From Limnochorda sp. LNt (GTDB lineage: Bacteria; Bacillota; Limnochordia; Limnochordales; Geochordaceae), in NCBI RefSeq assembly GCF_035593265.1, contig NZ_CP141614.1:2170001-2234000 (forward strand): a DNA stretch of 64,000 bases, read 5' to 3'. Below the pieces are notes generated by a model that was not told the origin of the DNA, searched no databases, and saw nothing but the letters and a program-made list of their open reading frames with translations. The position numbers and the translations under genes are program-made. Below are positions 53,956 to 61,794 of this stretch, one piece after another. Each line of letters opens with the position of its first letter. The stretch's first letter is position 1.

Positions 53956-54749
53956 CGCACTCGCTCCCTCGCTACCCGCGCCCGGGCCACGTCGATGGCC
54001 TGCACGAAGCGCCGGGTGATCAGGTGGGGTCGCGTGATGGCGCTCCCGACCACCACGGCGAAGGCGCCCAGCTCCAGGCAGCGGGCCGCCTGCTCCGGCT
54101 CCCAGATGTGCCCCTCCACCACGACGGGCACGCCGAGGCGGCCCGTCACCTCGTCGATCATCCGCGCCACCACGTCGAAGTCGGGCTCGTAGCCCAGCGG
54201 CGGGTGATCGTCGGTGTAGCCCACCAGCGTGGTCGCGACCAGATCGAAGCCCAGGCGAGCGGCCGCCAGGCCCTCCTCCACCGAGCCCACGTCGGCCATG
54301 AGCGGGATGGCCCAGCGAGCCCGGATGGCCTCGACCAGGCGCTCCAGGCCCACACCGTCGGGGCGGGGCCGGGCCGTGCCGTCCAGAGCCAGCACGTCGG
54401 CCCCCGCTCGGACGGCCTCCTCGGCCTCCCCCAACGTGGGCGTGATGTAGACCGGCGAGCCGGGATAGTGCCGCTTGACGATGCCGAGGACGGGGAGGGG
54501 CACCGCCTGGCGGATGGCCCGGATGTCGGGGCCCGAGTTGGCCCGGATGCCTGCGGCTCCGCCCAACCAGGCCGCCCTGGCCATCTCCGCCATGAAGTGG
54601 GGGCCGTGAAGAGGGTCCCCCTCCGGTGCCTGGCAGGAGACGATGAGCCCGCCCTGCAGCCGCGCCAGGGTCGCCTCCCGCTCGCGCACGCCCGGCTGCC
54701 GATCGGTCGGGCCCGGCTGGCCAGACTCTCCCCTTGCCGCATCCGACAC
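53952..54749 (-). CDS. nanE: N-acetylmannosamine-6-phosphate 2-epimerase
   Basis: A TIM-barrel enzyme with the NanE pattern: GGLIVSCQAPEGDPLHGPHF at the first strand, GIRANSGPDIRAIRQAVPLPVLGIVKR (the catalytic Lys is in the IVKR motif), VLALDGTARPRPDG, TTLVGYTD, VVVEGHIWEPEQAA and AVVVGSAITRPHLIT. It converts ManNAc-6-P to GlcNAc-6-P, feeding amino-sugar degradation. GTG 54749 is used because GAGAGGA lies upstream; GTG 54689 would begin just before the first barrel strand as in most homologues. Its stop overlaps the rpiR-type ATG. No sialate lyase (NanA), NagA or NagB gene is in the window, so the entry compound may be ManNAc itself or made elsewhere. Confidence 0.92.
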   Translation of the reverse strand: MSDAARGESGQPGPTDRQPGVREREATLARLQGGLIVSCQAPEGDPLHGPHFMAEMARAAWLGGAAGIRANSGPDIRAIRQAVPLPVLGIVKRHYPGSPVYITPTLGEAEEAVRAGADVLALDGTARPRPDGVGLERLVEAIRARWAIPLMADVGSVEEGLAAARLGFDLVATTLVGYTDDHPPLGYEPDFDVVARMIDEVTGRLGVPVVVEGHIWEPEQAARCLELGAFAVVVGSAITRPHLITRRFVQAIDVARARVARERVR

Positions 54750-54940
54750 GCGCCCATCGTCCTCTCGTCGTCCGCGACGGTCGATTGCACCACCTCGCTT
54801 CGACGCCGAGGCGGAGATCTCCTCCACACCGAGGCGCAATGTTGGAGAAATGCTCCGGCTTCAGCGCGGCCCTTCCGCCCGCACCAGCGAGCGCCCCCCC
54901 GAGCCCCCCGGCGCCCCCGCCCCTGCCGCGCCGCCGTCTC

Positions 54941-55726
54941 TCAGCGACGCAGAGCCGGATGTCTCGCCAGCGGCCCCACCTGCACCCCCGCCGCTTCCAG
55001 TCGCCGCCGCACGGCCCGGGCGATGGCGGACGCCCCCGGCTGATCGCCGTGGATGCACAGGGTGTGCACCGAGGTCTCGACCTCCACCCCTTCGGCCGAC
55101 CGCACCCGGCCCTCCCGCACCATCCGCACGGCCTGCTCGGCGGCGCGCTCCGGCTCCTCGATGACCGCTCCCGGCTGCCCGCGTGCCACCAGGCCCCCGT
55201 CGGCCCGATACCGCCGGTCGACGAACCCCTCCCACGCCACCGCCAGCCCCGCCGCCTCCGCCACCTTCGCCAGCCGGCTACCCCGGATGGCCAGCACCAC
55301 CAGCCCCGGGTCGAAGGAGGCGACCGCCGCCACCACCGCCCGCGCCACCGCCTCGTCGTACAGCGCCGCGTGATAGAGGGCTCCGTGGGGCTTGACGTGC
55401 TGCAGCGCCACGCCCTCCGCCCGGCAGAAGGCCGCCAGGGCGCCGATCTGGTAGAGCACGTCGGTGCGCAGCTCCTCGGGGCTCAGCGCCATGGCGCGCC
55501 GCCCGAAGCCCACCCGATCGGGATAGCCGACGTGCGCTCCGATGCCGAGGCCCGCCCGTGCCGCCCGCTGCACCGTGCGGGCCATCACCCGGGGATCCCC
55601 CGCGTGGAAGCCGCAGGCGACGTTGACCGACGTGACGACCTGCATCAGGGCCTCGTCGTCGCCGATGGCATAGGCGCCGAAGCCCTCCCCCACGTCCGCG
55701 TTGAGGTCGACGTAGTGCGCCGCCAT
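54941..55726 (-). CDS. pxpA: 5-oxoprolinase subunit A-like protein (LamB/YcsF family)
   Basis: A 261-residue protein of the LamB/YcsF family, starting VDLNADVGEGFGAYAIGDD and containing VTSVNVACGFHAGDPRVM near 32-49, GAHVGYPDRVGFGRR near 64, LQHVKPHGALYH near 107 and TSVHTLCIHGDQPGA near 222. The conserved Asp, His and Glu residues for metal-dependent amide chemistry are present. In the PxpABC enzyme this subunit works with PxpB and PxpC to open 5-oxoproline using ATP; neither partner is in the window. The ATG at 55726 has GGAGGGGGAG upstream. It lies upstream of the nanE-type gene on the same strand, but the gap of about 190 bp makes co-transcription uncertain. Confidence 0.92.
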   Translation of the reverse strand: MAAHYVDLNADVGEGFGAYAIGDDEALMQVVTSVNVACGFHAGDPRVMARTVQRAARAGLGIGAHVGYPDRVGFGRRAMALSPEELRTDVLYQIGALAAFCRAEGVALQHVKPHGALYHAALYDEAVARAVVAAVASFDPGLVVLAIRGSRLAKVAEAAGLAVAWEGFVDRRYRADGGLVARGQPGAVIEEPERAAEQAVRMVREGRVRSAEGVEVETSVHTLCIHGDQPGASAIARAVRRRLEAAGVQVGPLARHPALRR

Positions 55727-55802
55727 GTGGCTCCCCCTCCCCACGGATGCCGGGCCCCGCAGGCTCGACGGAGCCGGGCCCCACCCCACTCGCTCGGCCG
55801 CC

Positions 55803-56432
55803 CTACCGCTCGAGGGCCTGGCGGCCCGCCAGCACCCAGCGCGCCACCGTGACGACCCGCCGCCCCAGGTAGCGGCACGCCTGCCGGGCCTCATCGCTCA
55901 ACGGCGGCTCGCCCCCGTTGGCCGTGAAGCTGACGCCGTACGGGTTGCCGCCCGCCGCGAAGACGGCCGGGTCGGTGTAGCCGGGGCCGACGATGAGGCA
56001 TCCCCAGTGGTACAGCACGTTGTACAACGCCAGGAGCGTGGCCTCCTGGCCCCCGTGCGGGTTGGAGGCCGTCGTCAACCCCGCCGCGACCTTGTTGGCC
56101 AGCTTGCCCTGGCCCCACAGCGGTCCGGTGCTGTCCAGGTACTGCTTGAGCTGCGACGCCACGTTGCCGTACCGGCTGGGCGTGCCGAAGACGTAGGCGT
56201 CCGCCCACTCCAGGTCGTCGTGACCCGCCAACGGGATCTGACGGGTCGCCTCGAGGTGCGCCTTCCAGACGGGGTTCTTCTCCACCGCCTCGGGCGGCGC
56301 CAGCTCGGCCACCCGGCGCAGGCGTACCTCGGCCCTCGCCTCCCGAGCCCCGGCCTCCACCTCCTTCGCCATGCGATAGGTGGTGCCGGTGGAGCTGTAG
56401 TAGACGATGAGCACTCGGGGCGTCACGGCCAT
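55803..56432 (-). CDS. wrbA: WrbA-type NAD(P)H:quinone oxidoreductase (flavodoxin fold)
   Basis: A 209-residue flavodoxin-like protein: FMN phosphate loop IVYYSSTGTTYRMAKEVEAG near 9-28, ADAYVFGTPSRYGNVASQLKQYLDSTG near 76-102 (WrbA signature), and KVAAGLTTASNPHGGQEATLLALYNVLYHWG near 113. Length and motifs match WrbA, which reduces quinones by two electrons and limits redox cycling. The ATG at 56432 has AGGAGG nine bases upstream and lies one base after the stop of the alpha/beta hydrolase gene, so the two are an operon. Confidence 0.95.
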   Translation of the reverse strand: MAVTPRVLIVYYSSTGTTYRMAKEVEAGAREARAEVRLRRVAELAPPEAVEKNPVWKAHLEATRQIPLAGHDDLEWADAYVFGTPSRYGNVASQLKQYLDSTGPLWGQGKLANKVAAGLTTASNPHGGQEATLLALYNVLYHWGCLIVGPGYTDPAVFAAGGNPYGVSFTANGGEPPLSDEARQACRYLGRRVVTVARWVLAGRQALER

Positions 56433-56433
56433 C

Positions 56434-57603
56434 TCACGTACCTCCTGCCATCTGCGCCGCCAACTCCTCGGCCGTCCACACCTCCATCTCCCGCACCGGC
56501 ACCCCGTCGCTCCAGACGCCCATGTAGCGCTGTTGCGGCGTGTCGCCGAGGGCCACCTCCCGGTGGCGGTAGTACCACGCCGCATCGGTCAGCGCATCCA
56601 AGAGCTTCCAGAAGCCGTAGAAGTCCAGCGCGTCGGGCTCGTGCACCCGCGCCTCGATGTCGGGCTGGCCCGTCAGCAGCTCGTACAGCCGCAGCGCCAT
56701 GCCCTGCACCCACGGCGGGGTCACCGCCGGCGCCGTCGACCCGGTGGAGGGCCGCAGGGCGGCCGGCGCCACGTGGTCCGCCACCAGATGGGGCGATCCG
56801 TGCCGGTCGGAGCGGAGGACGACGTAGTTCTTGTTGGGTGCGGCCACCCCCGCGCGCTGGAAGAGGATGCGGGCCGTCTCCTCACCGACGGTCCCGTCTT
56901 CGTCCCCCACGACCACCAGCATCAGTGTTTGCCTGGGGATGAGGCCGTAATCCTCCATGATGCTGGGCTGTCGCAGCGCGCCCCCCAGGCGCGTCAGGGG
57001 TGGGTCGCCCGGCTGCACCACCATCAGCGCCGAGGGGACCGGCACCGAGCCGTCGGCGCCAGCCCGGGCCGCCAGGTTGGCGGCGATGACGCCCCCCAGC
57101 GAGTGGCCGACGAAGGCGACCCGCTCCAGCTCGGGCCGCACGCCGTCGCCTTGCCTCAGGTCGCGCAGCGCATCGCGGATGGCGCGCACGGCGTGGTCCG
57201 TCATGGCGGCAGGCGACGTGGCGAGGCTCGACTGATAGCGCGGGAAGATGACGATGCGCCCCTTGCGCACGATGTGGTCGATCCAGCCCAGGTAGGCGTC
57301 GGGCACCATGGCGCCCCAGCCGTGCAGGAAGACCACCACCGGTGCCCGGTACGGCGTGGGGTCCGTCGGCGCGAAGATCCAGTACTGCTCCGCCCCCTCG
57401 CCGCCCGAGCGCACCTGCACCCCCGCGTGGGCGTACTCCTTGCCGCCGGGCCCCGTCTCCGGCTCGAGCGGAGGCGCCGGCTTGTCGGCCGTCGCCGTCG
57501 CCGCCACCGGGCCGGCCCGCAGCGCCATGCCAGCGGGCAGGGCGAGGCTCGCGACCAGCGCCACCAGGCAAGCGGTCACCGAGACGATGAGTCGCATCCG
57601 CAT
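56434..57603 (-). CDS. Exported alpha/beta-hydrolase-fold protein
   Basis: A 389-residue protein with a signal peptide (about 5-35, ending near AATATA). The alpha/beta-hydrolase core has VVVFLHGWGAMVPDAYLGW near 88 (oxyanion HG), nucleophile Ser in AFVGHSLGGVIAANLAAR near 165 (GHSLGG), Asp in VVVGDEDGTVG near 233 and a His in SDRHGSPHLVADH near 265. It is probably an extracytoplasmic esterase, lipase-like or dienelactone hydrolase-type enzyme. The ATG at 57603 has GGGGGGAT upstream. It heads a two-gene operon with the WrbA-type gene. The substrate is unknown. Confidence 0.88.
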   Translation of the reverse strand: MRMRLIVSVTACLVALVASLALPAGMALRAGPVAATATADKPAPPLEPETGPGGKEYAHAGVQVRSGGEGAEQYWIFAPTDPTPYRAPVVVFLHGWGAMVPDAYLGWIDHIVRKGRIVIFPRYQSSLATSPAAMTDHAVRAIRDALRDLRQGDGVRPELERVAFVGHSLGGVIAANLAARAGADGSVPVPSALMVVQPGDPPLTRLGGALRQPSIMEDYGLIPRQTLMLVVVGDEDGTVGEETARILFQRAGVAAPNKNYVVLRSDRHGSPHLVADHVAPAALRPSTGSTAPAVTPPWVQGMALRLYELLTGQPDIEARVHEPDALDFYGFWKLLDALTDAAWYYRHREVALGDTPQQRYMGVWSDGVPVREMEVWTAEELAAQMAGGT

Positions 57604-58002
57604 CGGATCCCCCCGTCGACAGACCTTCGAAGCGCCTCGACCGGCGCGGCCTGTCCTCCCGGATCCTATGAGCGCGGCCGGGTCCCGAGGGCGGTTTGAC
57701 CCGGGCCCCTTCCAGGGCTTACAATGAATGCGAGTGCCTGCACGCGGGCACCGCCAGCTTCCAGGTCCGCGCCGACGCCGCGGGCCGCCGATGCGCCGAA
57801 TCCGCCCGGGATCCCAGCGGGCGGAGCGGGGGACCCAGGTATCGGGGCGAATTCGGCACGATCCGGTGCCGATAGGGCAACCTCGGCTGCCCGAGCCCGT
57901 CAGCTAACCTCGCAGGCGTGGCAGAGGGGGCGAGCCCGAGGGGTCTTTGGACCCCGGGGATCGCGATCCCCGGGGATTTTCGTCTTTGGAGGTGCTTGCG
58001 CC
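57604..58002. other. Divergent intergenic region ahead of the permuted binding-protein operon
   Basis: About 400 bp between a minus-strand hydrolase gene and a plus-strand ABC operon. The right end holds two overlapping hairpins (57940-57975). The plus frame of the binding protein is open throughout but Pro/Ala/Arg-rich and lacks a start with ribosome site before 58003. A TTACAAT sequence at 57719-57725 could be a plus-strand -10 box. Confidence 0.5.
57940..57975 (+). promoter_or_regulatory. Two mutually exclusive hairpins in the leader of the permuted binding-protein gene
   Basis: Hairpin 1 is GGGGTC-TTTG-GACCCC (57940-57955). Hairpin 2 is a perfect 24-bp palindrome (arms CCCCGGGGATCG and CGATCCCCGGGG, 57952-57975) followed by ATTTT. 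They share CCCC at 57952-57955 and cannot form together. The ribosome site GGAGG and ATG follow within 30 nt. The layout could be an attenuator or an mRNA-stabilising element. Confidence 0.45.
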
Positions 58003-59592
58003 ATGGCTTGCCGCGTGGTCCGCTCGCTTCGAGGTTCTCCGATCGGTATGGCCCTCCTGGCGCTGGCCGTCGCCCTGGCCCTCGTGGGATGGCAGGGGCC
58101 GGCCGGCTCGCCGGTACGGGCCGAAGCCGGCCAGGTGCTGCGCATCGTGCTCGACGGCGCCAAGAACCGGGAGGCCGAGCTCCAGGCCGTCGCCGGCTAC
58201 CTGCGGCAGATCGGCGTCGACGCGCAGGTGCGGATCTGGGAGTACCAGACGCTGATCGCCGAGGCCCAGCGGGGCACCCGTGACGCCTACGCCACCGACT
58301 GGGGCAGCTCCACCTTCTCGCCCTTCGACCTGGCCATCCCCAAGCTGCGTACCGGCGATCGCGGCAACTTCTCCTTCTACTCCAACCCCGAGGTGGACCG
58401 GCTCTTCGAGCGGGCATCCACCACCGTCGACGAGGCGGCCGCCCTCGACGCGTATCACCGCGCTCAGCGCATCCTCTACGAGGACGCCCCGTGGATCTTC
58501 GGCTACTACCTCGACACCATCGAGGCCGCCTCGGACCGGGTGCGCAACTGGCGGCCTTCGGTCGACAACCGCACCAACCTCCACGACGTGGCGCTGGAGG
58601 GTGGCGACACCCTGGTGGTGGGCATGCGGGCCGACCGCATCCAGAGCTTCGACCCGGCCGACCACCGGGACCGCGACACCGAGACGGTGCTGCGCAACAT
58701 CTTCGACGGCCTGGTGACGCGCACCCCCGACGGGCAGGTGGTACCCGAGATCGCCGCGTCGTGGGAGCAGCCGGATCCGACCACGTACATCTTCCACCTG
58801 CGACGGGGCATCCGCTTCCACGACGGCGAGCCGCTGACCGCCGAGGACGTCGTCTTCACCTTCGAGCGGATCCTGTCGCCCACCGGGCTCGAGGGACGCC
58901 AGTCGCCGCGCCTGGGGCTGCTGGGCCCCCTGCAACGGGTCGAGGCCCTCGACGACTACACGGTGAGGATGACGCTGCGCGACCCGTCGCCGGTCTTCCT
59001 GCAGCTGCTGGTGCACACCCAGATCGTGCCCAAGGACTACCTGACCCGGGTCGGCCTGGCCGGGTTCGTGCAGCATCCGGTGGGAGCCGGGCCCTTCAAG
59101 TTCGTGCAGGGCCGGCTGGATGGCGACATCGTGCTGGAGCGCTTCGACGACTATTACGGTGGCTCGCCGGAGTTGCCGCCCGTGGGGCCGGCGCCGTTGC
59201 GGCGGGTCGTCTTCCGCATGATGCCCGAGCCGGGCACCCGCATCGCCGCGCTGCTGGCCGGCGAGGTGCACATCATCCACGAGGTGCCGCCCGATGCCGT
59301 GGCGCAGCTGGAGCGGGCCCGGGGCGTGCAGGTGCAGGTGGCGCCGGGCACGCGCCTTTACGCCATCGAGCTCAACAACCGCCGCCTGACCGACCCGAGG
59401 GTGCGCCAGGCGCTCAACCACGCCGTCGACTGGGAGACCATCCTGCGCGAGCTCTACCGGGGCTACGCGCACCGGGTCGCCACGGCGCTGTTGCCGAGCG
59501 GCTTCGGGTACGACGAGACGCTGCAGCCCTACCCGTACGACCCGGACCGGGCCCGGGAGCTGCTGCGCGAGGCGGGCTACGTTGTCCGGTGA
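58003..59592 (+). CDS. Peptide-type ABC binding protein with circularly permuted halves
   Basis: A 529-residue exported protein of the SBP_bac_5 class in reversed order. After a signal peptide (about 10-40) comes what is normally the C-terminal half (45-199): AVAGYLRQIGVDAQVRIWEY, NFSFYSNPEVDRLFERA, RILYEDAPWIFGYYLDTI and the usual terminal segment NRTNLHDVAL. Then, with no stop, follows what is normally the mature N-terminus (200-529): GGDTLVVGMRADRIQSFDPA, GLVTRTPDGQVVPEIAASWE, FHLRRGIRFHDGEPLTAEDV, ending YDPDRARELLREAGYVVR. The end (EAG-YVVR) and the start of the permuted half (EAG-QVLR) are similar, so the cut is at one point of the ancestral chain. The ATG has GGAGG upstream. Two permease genes follow, overlapping by 11 bp. 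Confidence 0.9.
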   Translation: MACRVVRSLRGSPIGMALLALAVALALVGWQGPAGSPVRAEAGQVLRIVLDGAKNREAELQAVAGYLRQIGVDAQVRIWEYQTLIAEAQRGTRDAYATDWGSSTFSPFDLAIPKLRTGDRGNFSFYSNPEVDRLFERASTTVDEAAALDAYHRAQRILYEDAPWIFGYYLDTIEAASDRVRNWRPSVDNRTNLHDVALEGGDTLVVGMRADRIQSFDPADHRDRDTETVLRNIFDGLVTRTPDGQVVPEIAASWEQPDPTTYIFHLRRGIRFHDGEPLTAEDVVFTFERILSPTGLEGRQSPRLGLLGPLQRVEALDDYTVRMTLRDPSPVFLQLLVHTQIVPKDYLTRVGLAGFVQHPVGAGPFKFVQGRLDGDIVLERFDDYYGGSPELPPVGPAPLRRVVFRMMPEPGTRIAALLAGEVHIIHEVPPDAVAQLERARGVQVQVAPGTRLYAIELNNRRLTDPRVRQALNHAVDWETILRELYRGYAHRVATALLPSGFGYDETLQPYPYDPDRARELLREAGYVVR

Positions 59593-60607
59593 GTCGCGAT
59601 CCCTGAGGGTCCTGCGCCGGTTGCTGGCCGCCATCCCGCTGGCGACGGGCATCGTGCTGGTCACGTTCGTCTTGCTGCGCCTGCTGCCGGGCGACCCCGT
59701 CGACATCATGATGGGCCAGGCCGGCAACGTCAGCGAGGTCGAGATCGAGACGCTGCGCCGCCAGCTGGGGCTCCATCGGCCTATCTGGGCGCAGGCGGCC
59801 CACTTCATCGAGGGGATGGTGCGGGGCGATCTGGGGCGGTCCATCCGGACCGCCCGCCCCGTCACCGCCCTCATCGGCGAGGCGCTCCCGGCCACGCTGG
59901 AGCTGGCGGCGGCCGCCCTGCTCTTCGCGGTGGCGGTGGCGGTCCCGGTGGGCGTGCTGTCGGCCGTGCGTCACCGGTCGGCGCTCGATCACCTGGCCAT
60001 GGGCACGGCCTTCGTGGGCATCTCCATGCCGGCCTTCTGGCTGGGGCTGGTGCTGATCCTGCTCTTCGGCGTGGCGCTGGGGTGGCTGCCCACGTCGGGG
60101 CGCATCGACCCGTCGCTGTCGGTGCCGACCGTGACGGGCTTCATGCTGGTCGACACCCTGCTGGCCCGGGACGTGGCCGCCTTTCGCTCGGCCCTGGAGC
60201 ACCTGGTGCTGCCCGCCGTGACGCTGGGCGCCGAGCTGGCGGCGGTGCTCTCCCGGGTCGTGCGCTCCAGCATGCTGGACGTGTTGCGGGCCGATTACGT
60301 ACGGGTGGCCCGGGCGAAGGGGGTGAACGAGTGGCGCGTCGTCTCCCGGCACGCCCTGCGCAACGCCTTGATCCCGGCGGTGACGGTGCTGGGGTTGCAG
60401 GTGGGGATCTTGCTGGGCGGCAACATGATCGTGGAGACGGTCTTCAGCTGGCCGGGCTTGGGGCGGCTGGTGGTTGGGGCCATCTTCGCCCGGGACTACC
60501 CGGTGGTGCAGGGCGCGGTGCTGCTCTACGCGCTGACGTTCCTGGCGGCCAACTTGCTGGTCGACGTGCTCTACACCGTCATCAACCCGCGCATGGCGAT
60601 GAGCTAG
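59582..60607 (+). CDS. ABC transporter permease, DppB/OppB type
   Basis: A 341-residue permease: a first helix in LRRLLAAIPLATGIVLVTFV, then RLLPGDPVDIMMGQAGNVSEVEI, LGLHRPIWAQAAHFIEGMVRGDLG, five further helices, and the EAA loop YVRVARAKGVNEWRVVSRHALRNALIP. It ends DVLYTVINPRMAMS. The TTG at 59582 lies inside the end of the permuted binding-protein gene, so translation is coupled. It probably serves that binding protein. No ATPase gene follows in the operon; shared ATPases, for example the fused OppDF, are possible. Confidence 0.93.
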   Translation: MSGESRSLRVLRRLLAAIPLATGIVLVTFVLLRLLPGDPVDIMMGQAGNVSEVEIETLRRQLGLHRPIWAQAAHFIEGMVRGDLGRSIRTARPVTALIGEALPATLELAAAALLFAVAVAVPVGVLSAVRHRSALDHLAMGTAFVGISMPAFWLGLVLILLFGVALGWLPTSGRIDPSLSVPTVTGFMLVDTLLARDVAAFRSALEHLVLPAVTLGAELAAVLSRVVRSSMLDVLRADYVRVARAKGVNEWRVVSRHALRNALIPAVTVLGLQVGILLGGNMIVETVFSWPGLGRLVVGAIFARDYPVVQGAVLLYALTFLAANLLVDVLYTVINPRMAMS

Positions 60608-60648
60608 GCCGGCGAGCCGACGGGGTACCGGCGTACGAGCTCGAGGCG

Positions 60649-61515
60649 ATGCCGGAGGGAGGCTCGCCCGGCCTGTGGGATCGGCTGCGGCGCCATCCGG
60701 TCGCGGCCGGCGCGCTGGTGGTGCTGGTCGGCTACGTCGTGATGGCCATCTTCGCGCCGGTCCTGGCGCCCTTCGAGCCGGATCGCTTCGTGCTGTCGGC
60801 GCGGCTGGCACCGCCGTGGCCGCTGGCGGGCTCCAAGCCGGGCCACTGGCTGGGCACCGACGAGCTGGGTCGCGACATCCTCTCCCGCATCATCTACGGG
60901 GCGAGGGTCTCGCTGGCGGTGGGCGCGGCGGCCGTGGCCATCTCGGCAGTGGTCGGCACGGCCCTGGGCGCGCTGGCCGGCTACCGGGGCGGGCGCCTCG
61001 ACCACGCGCTGTCGCGGGTGGCCGACCTGCTGATGGCCTTCCCCTACCTGCTCTTCTCGGTGCTGGTGATGGGGGTCATCGGGCCCGGCATCCCCAACCT
61101 GATCCTGGCCCTCTCCTTCAAGGCGTGGGTCGAGTTCTTCCGGCTGGCCCGGGGCGAGACCATGGCCCAAAAGGCGCGGGAGTACGTGGAGGCGGCTCGC
61201 GCCATCGGGCGCTCGCACGCCGGGATCCTGGTGCGCGAGATCCTGCCCAACGTCGCGCACACCCTGCTGGTGATGGCGACGCTGCGCACCGGCTACATGG
61301 TGCTGATGGAGGCGTCGCTGAGCTTCCTGGGGCTGGGCGCCCCTCCCGACGTGCCCGCCTGGGGCAGCATGGTGGCGGCGGGCCGGGAGTACCTGGTCAA
61401 CGCCTGGTGGGTCTCGACGATGCCGGGGCTCGCCATCCTGCTGCTGGTGATGGCCGTCAACGCGCTGGGGGAGGGGCTGCGCGACATCCTCGATCCCCGG
61501 CTCCGGCGGCACTGA
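60649..61515 (+). CDS. ABC transporter permease, DppC/OppC type
   Basis: A 288-residue permease with a first helix near 19-40 (VAAGALVVLVGYVVMAIFAPVLAPF), the DppC signature HWLGTDELGRDILSRIIYGARVSLAVG near 66-92, and five more helices. The EAA loop is YVEAARAIGRSHAGILVREILPNVAHT and the end is LGEGLRDILDPRLRRH. The ATG at 60649 has only a weak ribosome site (CGAGG); no better in-frame start is seen after the preceding stop 42 bp upstream. It completes the two-permease channel of the operon with the permuted binding protein. Confidence 0.93.
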   Translation: MPEGGSPGLWDRLRRHPVAAGALVVLVGYVVMAIFAPVLAPFEPDRFVLSARLAPPWPLAGSKPGHWLGTDELGRDILSRIIYGARVSLAVGAAAVAISAVVGTALGALAGYRGGRLDHALSRVADLLMAFPYLLFSVLVMGVIGPGIPNLILALSFKAWVEFFRLARGETMAQKAREYVEAARAIGRSHAGILVREILPNVAHTLLVMATLRTGYMVLMEASLSFLGLGAPPDVPAWGSMVAAGREYLVNAWWVSTMPGLAILLLVMAVNALGEGLRDILDPRLRRH

Positions 61516-61579
61516 GCGCCCAGCCGGGCCGGCCTGCCGGGCACGCCGGTTGCGCCGAGCCTGAAACCGCGCTAACATA

Positions 61580-61595
61580 GCGGGCGGGAGCCCGC
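61580..61595 (+). terminator. Hairpin after the ABC operon
   Basis: GCGGGC-GGGA-GCCCGC followed by CATTT, located 65 bp after the last permease stop and 200 bp before cstA. The stem is short but GC-rich. Confidence 0.4.
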
Positions 61596-61794
61596 CATTT
61601 CTGCATTCGACGCGTTGTTATCCTGCCAGACTTGTAATCCTTTTCAAGGCTCTCCTCCCACCGTCTTCCTCCCTTCCTCGTGGAGCGTCGCATGCCGCGC
61701 CCGGGAGGTGAGAGCCTCAGGCCACGCCTCGGGTCCCGCCTTCTTGCTTCGGTCGTCTTCACACGCATCGCGGCCGTGAGAGGAGCGAGTCCAA

